A stretch of DNA of 64,000 nt, taken from Homarus americanus (lineage: Eukaryota; Arthropoda; Malacostraca; Decapoda; Nephropidae). Position numbers and translations under genes: made by a program. Every line of letters begins with the position of its first letter. Positions within the stretch are counted from its first letter, which is position 1. This document shows positions 1-11,965 of the stretch, one piece after another. The DNA is taken from positions 1 to 64,000 of the forward strand of contig NW_024711951.1 of the NCBI RefSeq assembly GCF_018991925.1. Reading direction: 5' to 3'. A model generated the notes under the pieces. That model saw nothing but the letters and a program-made list of their open reading frames with translations, was not told where the DNA came from and made no database searches.

Positions 1-420
1 TTATGCTGTGGCCAAGAGTGAGAGAAGGACTTGTAGTATTAATGTAAGAGTTAAGGATGGACTTGGTATGTTGTAGAAGGAAAGGAAGGACATGGTATTG
101 TGTAGGAGGAGGGAAGACTTGTAGTGTAGAGTGGGGAGGACATGGCAGTATGTAGGAATTGAGAGAAGGACTTGGTATGTGTAAGGAGATTAGGATGGAC
201 TCTGTACATATTGTGAGGAATGAGAGGACTTGTATGCTGTGTAGGGAATTAGGGATAAACTTGTACCATTGTGTAGGAGTTAGGATGGACTGGTATGTTT
301 ATAGGAGTGAGAGAAGAACATAGCATTGTGTAGGAGGAGGATGAACATAGATTGTGTAGGAGTTAAGATGTACTTGGTATGTTGTGTAGGAGTGAAGAAG
401 GACTTGGTATGTTGTGTAAA
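1..420. repeat. 31-bp minisatellite, block A (left arm)
   Basis: Tandem units of about 31 bp with the core GTGTAGGAGTGAGGGAAGGA followed by a variable CTTGTAGTGTT-like part. It continues off the left edge of the window. It pairs in inverted orientation with the block at 15736-16440. Confidence 0.8.
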
Positions 421-1325
421 ACAACCCAAAAAACAAAGTGTAAAGAATTTCTTAGCAAATGCTCAATCAATTAACTAAAAAAACACAATTCACAAGCACT
501 GAGATAATTTATAATTCATATCTATTTCAGTAGGTAGGACTATATTTTATACATGTTCATAATGTAAACATTATCATGTTATATAGTATCCACATCAGGA
601 CATAGCAAGATGCAGAGGGAACGATCCTAGCTCAGTGATAGTGTGCTGGTGCAAGTGTTGTACAATTGGTCTGGACCCAAGATATATTTAAGAATAAGGG
701 TGTATACTTTATTACTTTTCTAGTACATAGTGAGGCTAGAGTTCAAGTTTGGAGTTATTAGGCTGTGGTCATCTGTACAGTACTTAAATTGTTCTTCACT
801 TGACCTTTGACAGTCTTTAACTTTATAATGCTAATTATGCATTTTCATGATTCATCTTCAACATGATACCTATATTTGAGTTAATCGGATATTAATGAGA
901 ACCTGGTAGAGATAATAAGAGTCATTATAGTGTTTACACAACTTGTTGTTGTGACCACTCATTAAACATGACTTGACTAGTAGGTAAATTCTTGATAAAA
1001 GAGGAGGCTACATAACAGTAAGAAAAAGAGGATTTTAATCTTGTCGCCCTGCAACATATACAAAAAAAACTATTTTGTTAATAAAATTTTTAATTCCACA
1101 AGGTAACAGAAATACTACTACTCCAGGGAGGATGAGGACATAGCAGATGCTGAGATGACGAGGCAACATCAAGATGGACAAGAGAAACGATCAAGAGTAC
1201 AGTAAAGATGAACATTCTCTAAATGTCAGTCTACCAAACATGACAGAGTTGTATTGTATATATGTAAAGTGTTGGTTAAATACGTCCCGCATAAATACTG
1301 ACTACTGTGCCGTCTGTACTTGCTT
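421..1325. other. Non-coding spacer of the left arm
   Basis: AT-rich single-copy-like DNA with no ORF of interest. It is homologous in inverted orientation to 14651-15735. It contains a tRNA-like stretch (604-690), and the end near 1100-1320 resembles the spacer end near 3460-3590, so the spacers are themselves diverged duplicates. Confidence 0.6.
604..690 (+). repeat. tRNA-like SINE head, degenerate
   Basis: The stretch CCTAGCTCAGTGATAGTGTG is a good A-box-like match (tRNA D-arm plus internal promoter) and is followed about 35 bases later by a weak B-box-like GGTCTGGACC. The mirror copy lies at about 15355-15440 on the minus strand. It is too degenerate to call a tRNA gene. Confidence 0.4.
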
Positions 1326-2860
1326 GCTATAGAGTGAGGAAAGAACAAGCAATATTATGTAAGAGTGGGGGAAGGACAAACAACAAGCAATATTATTTAA
1401 GAGTGAGGGAAGGACATGAAGTGATGTGTACGAGTGAGGGAAGGACGTGCAGGGTTGTGTAGAAGTGAGAGAAGGACTTCTAGTATTGTGTAGGAGCGAA
1501 ACAAGGTTTTGTAGTATTGTGTAGGAGTGAGGGAAGAGCTTCTAGAATTGTGTAAGAGTGAAGGAAGGACTAGCAATAATATTTTAGGAGTGAGGGAATG
1601 TCTTCTAGTATTGTGTAGGAATGAAACAAGGTTTTGTAGTATTGTGTAAGAGTGAGGGAAGAGCTTCTAGAATTGTGTAAGAGTAAAGGAAGGACTAGCA
1701 ATAATATGTAGGAGTGAGGGAATGTCTTCTGGCATTATGTAGCAGTGTTGTGTAGGAGTGAAAGAAGGACTTTCAGGGTTGTGTAAGAGTGAGGGAAGTA
1801 CTTGTAGTAATGTGTAGGACTGAGGGAAGAACTTGCAGGGTTGTGTAGGAGTGAAGGAAAGACAAGCAGGTTTGTGTAGGAGTGAGGGAAGCACTTGCAC
1901 TGTTGTGTAGGAATCAGGGAAGGACTTGCACTGCTGTGTAGGAGTGAAAGAAGGACTTGCAGGGTAGTGTAGAAGGGAGGGAAGGACTTGCAGGGTTGTG
2001 TAGGGTGAGTAAAGGACTTACGTGTGTGTAAAGGTGAGAAGGACTTCTAGTATTAATGTGGGGTGAGAAGGTTCTTACAGTGTTGTGTAGGACTGAGGGA
2101 AGAACTTGCAGGGTTGTGTAGGAGTGAAGGAAAGACAAGCAGGTTTGTGTAGGAGTGAGGGAAGCACTTGCACTGTTGTGTAGGAATCAGGGAAGGACTT
2201 GCACTACTGTGTAGGAGTGAAAGAAGGACTTGCAGGGTAGTGTAGAAGGGAGGGAAGGACTTGCAGGGTTGTGTAGGAGTTAAGGAAGGACATGCAGGGT
2301 TGTGTAGGAGTAAGGGAACGGCTTGTAGTGTGGTGTAGGAGTGAAAGAAGGACTTGTAGTGTGGTGTAGGAGTGAGGGAAGGACTTGTAAATGTGGTGTA
2401 GGAGTGAGATAAGGACTTGTAGTGTGTTGTAGGAGAGAGAGAAGGACTTGTAGTGTGGTGTAGGAGTGAGGGAATGACTTGTAGTGTATTGTATGAGTCA
2501 GAGAAGGACTTGTAGTATTGTGTGGAAGTGAGGGAAGTACTTGCAGGGTTGTGTAGGAGTAAGGGAAGGACTTAAAGTTGTGAAGGGGGTGGGGAATGAC
2601 TTGCAATTATTTAATGTCAAGGTGAGGGAATGACTTGCAGTATTAATAATAGGGGCGAGAGAAGGACTTGCCGGGTTGTGTAGGCGAGAGAGAAGGACTT
2701 GTAGTGTGGTGTATGAGTGAAGGAAGGACTTGCAGTTTTGTGTAGGAGTGAGGGAAGGACTTTGTGCAGTGTGAGGGAAGGACTTGTAGTGTGGTGTATG
2801 GGGGAAGGACTTGTAATGTGGTGTAGGGGTGAGGGAAGGAATTGTATAGGAGTGACCATA
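1326..2860. repeat. 31-bp minisatellite, block B (left arm)
   Basis: About fifty diverged 31-bp units (estimate from length). Because 31 is not a multiple of three and the unit has no stop on the minus strand, the minus strand gives long stop-free frames reading like SLLHNPASPSFTPTQ. These are not genes. Mirror block: 11966-14650. Confidence 0.85.
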
Positions 2861-3595
2861 TAGACTTGTGGCGTTGCGAAGCTTATAACTTCTAATACGC
2901 TGTTGTAATCTTTTATGTGGATTTGTAACTAGACAGTCAGGAAGTATTTTGTTCAACTTAATTATTTTGGACTTAAGTTTCATCTTCATTTGGAAAGCAA
3001 AATATTTTATTCTTCCTGGCAGTGAAATACAAGATGTTAGTTTAAGATTTTACTGTAAAATCAAGGAATTATTACAACTTTACAACTTACTTGTAACCAA
3101 TGAGCATATCCTATGGGCAAACTTTTGAAATTGTAAAAAAAAAAAAAAGATTGTATTTGTTGTAAATGTTCTGAGACAGTATGTCACTCCTAGGGGCTAT
3201 GTGAGGCCCCCAGGGCTTACATACCGTCGCCACGGACTGTTTGGCTAATTAGGGCTGTGTGATGATCATAGGTGGTTGTATAATAGATTTAAGGACTATG
3301 TAAGGTTGTCAGGGGTAGTCTGATCCAACCAGAGGCTGTTTGTGGCTATATTGTGAATATCAACTTGGAGATGTGTGAGGCTCTTAGAGAGCTACTGTAC
3401 TTGTGACGGAGGGGGTTAATTGATGCTCCTAATGTCTGTGTACAGAAAAAGATGAATATATCCTAAATAAGTCAGTCTACCCGACATGACAGGAAGTTGT
3501 ATTGTGTATAATATTTACTGTTGGTTCGACAAGTCTTTATAAATGCTAAAATAGATTATAACGGTGTATTGAAAGTTTATCTACTGATAACTGTA
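2861..3595. other. Non-coding spacer of the left arm
   Basis: Single-copy-like DNA with no credible ORF, very similar in inverted orientation to 11261-11965. The part 2980-3130 is a diverged direct copy of 5160-5310, which shows that each arm was built from at least two tandem copies of a minisatellite-plus-spacer module. Confidence 0.65.
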
Positions 3596-4790
3596 GGACT
3601 GAGGGAAGGACATGCAGTATTGTGTAGGAATGAGGGAAGGACTCATTGTGATGTATGGAAGTGAGAGAAGGACTCACTGTGATGTGTAGGAGTGTGGGAA
3701 AGACTCACTGTGATGTGTAGGAGTGAGGAAAGGTCTCGCTGTGATGTGTAGGAGTGAGGGAAGGATTCACTGTGATGTTTAGGGGTGAGGGAAGGACTCA
3801 CTGTGATGTGTAGTATTGAGGGAAGGACTTCAGTATTGTGTAGGAATGAGGGAAGGACTTGTAGTGTTGTGTAGGACCTAAAGAAGGACATGTAGTGATG
3901 TTCGTAAATGAGGGAAGAACTTACTGACCTAATAAGGAGTGAGAGGAGGACTTACTGATCTAAGGAGTGATAGAATGATTTGCAGTGTTTTATAGGAGTG
4001 AGGGAAGGACATGCAATGTTGTGTAGGATAAAGGAAGGATTTGCTGTGTGTGGGAGTGAGGGTAGGATGTAATGTGTTGTGTAAGATTGAGGGAATGACT
4101 TACTGTGTTTTGTAGGAGTGAAGGAAAGACATGCAGCGTTGTGTATAGTATGAGGGAAGGACTCATTGTGATGTATAGGAGTTTGAGAAGGACTCACTGT
4201 GATGTGTTGGAGTGTGGGAAGGACTCACTGCGATGTGTAGGAGTGAGGGAAGGTCTCGCTGTGATGTGTAGGAGTGAGCGAAGGACTCACTGTGATGTGT
4301 AGGGGTGAGGGAAGGACTCACTGTGATGTGTAGGAGTGTGGGAAGGACTCACTGAGGTGTAGGGGTGAGGGAAGGACTCACTGTGAGGTGTAGGAGTGAG
4401 GGAAGGACTCGCTGTGGTGTGCTGGAGTGAGGGAAGGACTCGCTGTGGTGTGCTGGAGTGAGGGAAGGACTCGCTGTGATGTGTAGGAGTGACGGACGGA
4501 CTCTCTGTGATGTGTGGGAAGGAGTCATGTTGATGCTTAGGAGTGAGGGAAGGACTCACTGACTTGGAGGAGTGAGGGAAGGACTCACTGTGAGGTGTAG
4601 GAGTGAGTGAAGGACTCACTGTGAGGTGTAGGAGTGAGTGTAGGACTCACTGTGAGGTGTAGGAGTGAGTGAAGGACTCCCTGTGAGGTGTAGGGGTGAG
4701 GGAAGGACTCACTGTGAGGTGTAGGCGTGAGTGAAGGACTCTCTGTGAGGTGTAGGAGTGAGGGAAGGACTCACTGTGAGTTGCAACGTG
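3596..4790. repeat. 31-bp minisatellite, block C (left arm), GATGTGTAGGAGTG subtype
   Basis: A 31-bp unit of a second subtype, with core GTGTAGGAGTGAGGGAAGGA and ACTCACTGTGAT in the variable half. Units are more homogeneous between 4200 and 4790. Mirror block 10861-11260 is about one third as long, so copy number differs between arms. Confidence 0.85.
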
Positions 4791-5930
4791 AAGGGCTTCT
4801 GTCTCACCAATGAGGCAGACTACTGGTGATGACGTCATTGCTCTTGTGGTCTGTTCCACCATTGACGTAGACCTACTAGTGGTGACGGTACTGCTGTGGT
4901 CCACAAATGGAATGCCTAAAGTGACTTCAGCTCATTTAAAAACTTGAAATGCAGAGAACTTATGACATTATGTTACAAGCAAGTTGTAATGATTTAATAA
5001 GAACTGAAAATTACAGTAAATTCTTAAACTAGCATCTCTTAATGCAGTGCCAGCAAGAGTAAAATAGTTCGTTATATAAGTAGAAATAAAACTGAAGTAC
5101 AAAATAAGTCAACACTGTCATAACATTGTTGAAGTTACGATGTCTTCTACAGTAGTTTCATCTTCATTTGTATAACACAATGTTTTACTCTAGCTGGCAC
5201 AGCACTGAAATAAGAGATGCCAGTTTAAGAATTTACCTTAAGTATCAGTTAGTTATATATTACGTGTTCACAACTTACTTTGTAACCAATGAATTTTTCC
5301 TCTGGACAAACTTTTGTCATTATATATTTTTTTTCAAATGTTATACATATTAAAAATTAATTACAAGGCAGTGTATCTTCAAGGGGATAAGTGATGTTTG
5401 TGGCAACTTGGGGATGTGTGAGGCTCTTAAGAGCTATCTGTGTCTCTGGGGAGGCTGATTGATTCTCCCCTAAGATCTACATGATGCTTCTAGGGGGCTT
5501 ATAAGTAGGTAGTTGTGTACAACTAGTAAGGGCTATGTGATGACACTAAAGGCTGTCTGTCACTGCTAGGGACAGTGATGCTGCCAAGGGCTGGGTGCCG
5601 AGGCTTGTCTGAGCCCCCGACCATAGTGATAGGCGAGACAAGTCGACCAAGGTACACTGGTAGGCTTGCATGATCCAGGTTGGGTCGCCTTTATGGGACC
5701 CTGTGTACACAGGTTGTAGTGCCATAAGGGCAACCTAACCTAGCAGTAACGTGGTGTCAATCATTACAATAAATATTTGTATAGCAACTTAATGTGTCGA
5801 ATAAATGAAAAAAGAGATATTTTTCTTTCTTTATCACAATCCTAATAAAAAAGTAGAAATCAAAAGGATTCCAAAGACAAAAATGATAAAGAGCCAATTT
5901 TTATACTTTCCCGAAAAGTAGAAAATCTAC
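4791..5930. other. Non-coding spacer of the left arm with CRE-like site
   Basis: Mirror of 9560-10860. It contains a TGACGTCA palindrome near 4830, conserved in the mirror copy near 10804. At about 5491 it holds the uninterrupted target sequence (GCTTCTAGGG) in which the right arm carries the MITE at 9981. No coding sequence is recognised. Confidence 0.6.
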
Positions 5931-8385
5931 GTCACCGAAAAGTAGATACGATCTTTTGACAATCCGAATTTACGATCTTTTTAATTGTTGTAAGCTCGAA
6001 CTTAAGAGAAAAAAATAACTTACGATTTTTCTAATTCACAAAAGATCGTAAGTATCTACTTTTCAGGAAAGTAGATTATCGACTTTTTGGGGAAGTAGAT
6101 TATCGACTTTTTCGTAAATATTACCTAATTTTCTGAAGTAGATTATCATAGAAAACGGGAAATTTGTATCACAAAAAATGGGAAATATCTACTTTCTGGG
6201 AAAGTTGGTTATCTACTTATCATAGAAAACGGGAAATTTATATCATAGAAAATGGGAAATATCTACTTTCCGGGAAAGTTGGCTATCTACTTTCCCGAAA
6301 AGTAGATTATCTACTTTTCGGGAAAGTAGATTATCGACTTTTTGGGGAGGTAGATTATCGACTTTTGGGTAAAATATTACCTACTTTTAAGGAGTAGATT
6401 ATCATAGAAAACGGGAAATTTGTATCACAAAAATGGGAAATATCTACTTTCTGGGAAAGTCGGTAACCAACTTTCGAAAAGTAGTTACTCCGCCGTTTGC
6501 CGCGCTTGGTTTAATTTCTTCACTTTGACATTCAGAGCACTGGGCAGAAATCATTCGCCAACATCCATCAAAGACCATCCTGTTCTTTGTTTTAATTAGA
6601 CAGTCAGTTCCTGGTCGTGCCAGTTCTGGGAGTTGATCGCTGGATTATCACAGAAATGGGAAATATCTACTTTCTCGGAAGGTTGGTTATCTACTTTCCC
6701 GAAAAGTAGATTATCTCTTTTCAAATGGAACCTCGACTTTTGGGGAGTAGATTATCAGCTTTTAAGGTAAAATAAATACCTACTTTTAAGAGATGAATTA
6801 TCATAGAAAACAGGAAATTTGTATCTAAAATGGGAAATATCTACCTTTCTGCAGTCAGTATGCTTTCCCGAAGATTATCTACTTTTCGGGAAGTAGATTA
6901 TCAACTTTCGAGGAGGTAGATTATCATTTTTGATAAAATGTACCTACTTTTGAGTGATAGTTATCATAGAAAACGGTATCACAGAAAAATGGAAATATCT
7001 GCATTCGGAAAGTTGGTTATCTAACAATAGATTATCTGCTTTTGTCGAATTATCAACTTTAGAAAACGGAAATTTGTATCATAGAAAATGGAAATATCTA
7101 CTTTCCGAAAGTTGGTTATTTCATTTTCCGAAAAGTAGATTATCTACTTTCGGAAGTGATTATCGACTCGGGGAAGTAGATTATCGACTTTTGGTAAAAT
7201 ATTACCTTACTTTTAAATAGTAGATTATCATAGAAACGGGAAATTTGTATCACAGAAAATGGAAATATCTACTTTCTGGGAAAGTTGGTTATCTCTTTCC
7301 GAAAAGTAGATTATCTACTTTTCGGGAAAGTAGATTATCAACTTTCGAGGAGATTATCGACTTTTTGGTAAAATATTACCTACTTTTAATTAGTAGATTA
7401 TCATAGAAAACGGGAAATTTGTATCACAGAAATGGGAAATATCTACTTTCCGGGAAAGTTGGTTATTCATTTTCCCGAAAAGTAGATTATCTACTTTTCG
7501 GAAAAAGTAGATTATCGACTTTTGGGGAGGTAGATTATCGACTTTGGTAAAATATTACCTACTTTTAAGAAGTAGATTATCATAGAAAACGGGAAATTTG
7601 TATCACAAAAAAATGGGAAATATCTACTTTTCTGGGAAAGTTGGTAATCAACTTTCCGAAAGGAGATTTTTTCTACTTTTCTGGAAAGTAGATTATCAAC
7701 TTTTCGGGAGGTAGATTATCGACTTTTGGTAAAATATTACCTACTTTTATAGTAGATTATCATAGAAAACGGAAATTTGTATCACAGAAAATGGGAAATA
7801 TCTACTTTCCGAAAGTTGGTTATTTCCCGAAAGTAGATTATCTACTTTTCGGAAAAGTATTATCATTCTTCGGGAGGTAGATTATCGACTTTTGGTAAAA
7901 TATACCTACTTTTTTAATTAGTAGATTATCAGAAAAACGAAATTTGTATCACAGAAAATGGGAAATATCTACTTTCCGAAAGTTATTATCTACTTTCCTG
8001 AAAAGTAGATTTGTAGATTATTGATCATTTGGGGAGGTAGATTATCGACTTTAAAAAATATTATATTTTTATGAGTAGATTATCATAGAAAAACGGGAAA
8101 TTTATGAAATGGGAAATATTCATTTTCGGGAAAGTCGGTAACCAACTTTCCCGAAAGGAGATTATCTACTTTTCGGATAGATTATCAACTTCGGGGAGGT
8201 AGATTATCGATTTTTGGTAAAATATTTCCTACTTTAAAATGAAATTATTCCACTTTTGAAATGGTAATCAACTTTCCCGAAAGATTATCTACTTGATTTT
8301 TTGAAAATTCCACTTTAATTAGTAGATTGCAGAAACGGGAAATTTGTATCACAGAAAATGGGAAATATCTACTTTCCGGAAAGTT
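5931..8385. repeat. ~175-bp hairpin satellite, left half
   Basis: Tandem units are spaced about 150-180 bp; the landmark ATCATAGAAAACGGGAAATT recurs near 6145, 6217, 6411, 6799, 6960, 7228, 7408, 7578, 7757 and 8080. Each unit contains internal inverted repeats of the CTACTTTTCGGGAAAGTAG type. The first copies (6140-6460) are cleanest; later ones have many small deletions, often in G or A runs. A flank motif ACGATCTTTT occurs at both outer ends of the doubled array (5950 and 9520). Confidence 0.85.
6286..6330. repeat. Perfect 21-bp inverted repeat, 3-nt loop (type unit of the satellite)
   Basis: Bases 6286-6306 and 6310-6330 are exact reverse complements separated by TTA. The arm begins TCTACTTTCCCGAAAAG. 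Similar but mutated hairpins occur in most satellite units, so single strands of the array could fold into a series of hairpins. Confidence 0.9.
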
Positions 8386-9430
8386 GTATGACTCTCTCCT
8401 ATATTTCATTGATACAAATTTCCGTTTTCTATGATAACTATTCTTAAAAGTAGTAATATTTACCCAAAAGTCGATAATCTACCTCAAAAAGTCGATAATC
8501 ATTTTGATATAATCTACTTTGAAAGTAGATAACCAACTTTCCTCGGAAAGTAGATATTTCCCATTTTCTGTGATACAAATTTCCGTTTTCATGATAATCT
8601 ACTAATTAAAAGTAGGTAATATTTTACCAAAAGTCGATAATCTACTCCCTGAAAAGTCGATAATCTACTTTTTCCGTAAAAGATAATCTACTTCGGAAAG
8701 TAGATAACCAACTTTCCGGAAAGTAGATATTTCATTTTCAGATACAAATTTCCTGTTTCTATGATAATCTACTAATTAAAAGTAGGTAATATTTACCAAA
8801 AAGTCGATAATCTACCCCGAAAAGTCGATAATTTACTTTCTCCGAAAAGTAGATAATCTCCTTTCGAAAGTTATTACCGACTTTCCGGAAAGTAGATATT
8901 TCCCATTGTGATACAAATTTTCCGTTTTCTATGATAATCTACTCATTAAAAAGTAGGTTATTTACCCAAAAGTCGATAATCTACCTCCCAAAAGTCGATA
9001 ATCTACTTTCCTTAGTAGATAATCTACTTTTCGGAAAGTAGATAATCAACTTTCCCGGAAAGTAGATATTTCCATTTTCTGATACAAATTTCTGTTTTCT
9101 ATGATAATCTACTCATTAAAAGTAGGTAATATTTTACCCAAAGTCGATAATCTACTTTCAAAAGTCGATAATCTACTTTCCTAGTAGATATCTAATTTTC
9201 GGGAAAGTAGATAACCAACTTTCCGGAAAGTAGATATTTCCCATTTTCTATGATATAAATTTCCGTTTCTATGATAAGTAGATAACCAACTTTCCGCAGT
9301 GAGATATTTCCATTTTTGTGATACAAATTTCCCGTTTTCTATGATAATCTACTTGTAAAAATTAGGTAATATTTACGAAAAGTCGATAATCATTTCCCTC
9401 AAAAGTCGATAATCACTTTCCTGAGTAGAT
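8386..9430. repeat. ~175-bp hairpin satellite, right (inverted) half
   Basis: Same satellite as 5931-8385 but reverse-complemented. Orientation switches at about 8386-8410, where a unit is broken and the reverse copy begins with ATACAAATTTCCGTTTTCTA. The array is less than half as long as the left half. Confidence 0.85.
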
Positions 9431-10860
9431 ACTTACGATCTTTGTGAATTAGAAAAATCGAAGGTTATTTTTTCTCTTAAGTTCGAGCTACAACAATTAA
9501 AAGATCGTAAATTGGATTTGTCAAAAGATCGTATTTATTTTCGGTGACGTAGATTTTCTACTTTTCGGGAAAAGTATAAAAATTGGCTTTTATCATTTTG
9601 TCTTTGAATCTTTGATTTCTACTTTTTATTAGGATTATGATAAAGAAAGAAAAAATATCTCTTTTTTCATTTATTCGACACATTATTGCTATACAAATAT
9701 TTATTGTAATGATTGACACCACGTTACTACTAGGTAGGTTCCTTATGGCACTACAACCTGTGTACACAGGGTCCCATAAAGGACCCAACCTGATCACATG
9801 CAAGCCTACCAGTGTACTTTGGTAACTTGTCTCGCCTATCATCATATGGTAGGGCCCAGACAAGCCTCGGCACCCAGCCCTTGGCAGCATCACTGTCCCT
9901 AGCAGTGACAGACAGCCTTTAGTGTCATCACATAGCCCTTACTAGCTGCACACAACTACCTACTTTTAAGCCCCCTAGAACAGTGGTTCTCAACCTTGTT
10001 TGCCCCATGCACCCCTTTCACCATATGTCAGAATGTCATTTCCCCCCTCCTTTCCAAGATTGTCTGCCTCAAAAAGTGCATTCCAAATAATATGCATATA
10101 ATACTGAAAATCCTTTATTTTTTCCATATATCAGTTTCCCCCCCTGAAAACCTGAAATTTCCCTGGTTGAGGCCCTGTCCGAAGCATCATGTAGGTCTTA
10201 GGGGAGAATCAATCAGCCTCCTGAGACACAGATAGCTCTTAAGAGACTCACACATCCCAAGTTGCCACAAACATCACTTATCCCTTGAAGATACACTGCC
10301 TTGTAATTAATTTTAATATGTATAACATTTGAAAACAAAACAAAATACATTACAAAATTGAGGAAAAAATGGTTACAAAGTAAGTTGTGAACACGTAATA
10401 AATAAATAACTGATAATTTATAAATTCTTAAACTGGCATCTCTATTTTAGTGTGTGTGCCAGCTAGAAAACATTGTTTTTTAAATGAAGATGAAACTACT
10501 GTAGAAGACATCGTAACTTCAACAATGTTATGACAGTGTTGACTTATTTTACTTCAGTTTTATTTCCACTTGTATAACGAACTATTTTACTCTTTCTGGA
10601 CATGGATTAAAAGTTGCTACTTCAAGAATTTACTGTAATTTTCAGTTCTTATTAAATCATTACAACTTGCTTGTAACATTTTCTCACAAGTTCTCTGTAT
10701 TTTAAGTGAGCTGAAGTCACCTTGGGCATTCCATTGGTGGACCACAGCAGTGACGTCACCACTAGTAGTCTGCGTCAATGGTGGAACAGACCACAAGAGC
10801 AATGACGTCATCACCAGTAGTCTGCCTCATTGGCAAAACAGAAGCCCTTCACTTTACAGC
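9431..10860. other. Non-coding spacer of the right arm
   Basis: Reverse complement of about 4791-5930, interrupted by the MITE at 9981-10177. Short open frames here are conserved only because both arms derive from one sequence. CRE-like TGACGTCA sites occur near 10752 and 10804. Confidence 0.6.
9981..10177 (+). mobile_element. hAT-like MITE, present only in the right arm
   Basis: A ~197-bp insertion with hAT-type ends: it starts CAGTGGTTCTCAACC and ends GGTTGAGGCCCTG, an imperfect inverted repeat of the start. The left flank is CCCTAGAA and the right flank TCCGAA, consistent with a decayed target-site duplication. The left palindrome arm has the empty site (about 5485-5495). It contains no ORF for a transposase, so it is non-autonomous. 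Confidence 0.7.
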
Positions 10861-11260
10861 TCACAATCAGTCCTTCCCTCACTCCTACACATCACAGTGA
10901 GTCCTTCCCTCACACCTACACATCACAGCGAGACCTTCCCTCACTCCTACACATCAGTGAGTCCTTCCCTCACTCCTACACATCACAGCGACACCTTCCC
11001 TCATACTACACAACATTGCATGTCCTTCCCTCACTCCTATAAAACACTGCAAATCCTCCTGTCACTCCTTAGCAGGTAAGTAAGTCCTCCTCTCATTCAT
11101 TAGGAGGTCAGCAAGTCCTTCCCTCATTTACGAACATCACTACATGTCCTTCCCTAGGTCCTATACAACACTACGAGTCCTTCCCTCATTCCTACACAAT
11201 ACTGAAGTCCTTCCCTCAATACTACACAATACTGCATGTCCTTCCCTGTCCTACAGTAAT
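10861..11260. repeat. 31-bp minisatellite, block C' (right arm)
   Basis: Inverted counterpart of 3596-4790, with core TCCTTCCCTCACTCCTACAC followed by ATCACAGTGAG. It has about thirteen units, fewer than in the left arm. Confidence 0.85.
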
Positions 11261-11965
11261 CAGTAGATAAACTTTCAATACACCGTTATAATCTATTTTA
11301 GCATTTATAAAGATCGAACCAACAGTAAATATAATACACACAACTTCCTGTCATGTCGGTAGACTGACTTATTTAGATATATTCATCTTTTTCTGTACAC
11401 AGACATTAGAGCATCAATTAACCCCTCAGTCACAAGTACAGTAGCTCTCTAAGAGCCTCACATATCTCCAAGTTGATATTCACAATATAGCCACAACAGC
11501 CTCTGGTTGGATCAGTCTACCCCTGACAACCTTACATAGTCCTTAAATCTATTATACAACCACCTATGATCATCACACAGCCCTAATTAGCCAAACAGTC
11601 CGTGGCGGCGGCATACAAGCCCTGGGGGCCTCACATAGCCCCTAGGAGTGACATTGCCTCAGAACATTTACAACAAATACAATTTTTTTTACAATCTCAA
11701 AAGTTTGATTACAGAAAATGTTCATTGGTTGCATGTTGTAAAGCTGTAACAATTACTTAATTAAACAGTAAAATCTTAAACTAACATCTTGTATTTTACT
11801 GCCAGGAAGAATAAAATATTTTGTTTTGCAAATGAAGATGAAACTAAAGTCCAAAATAATTAAGTTGTGCAAAATACTTCCTGACTGTCTAGTTACTAAT
11901 CCATATAAAAGATTACAACAGTGTATTAGAAGTTATAAGTTACGCAACGCCACTGTCTATATGGT
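11261..11965. other. Non-coding spacer of the right arm
   Basis: Reverse complement of 2861-3595 with scattered substitutions and small indels. No gene is seen. Confidence 0.65.
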
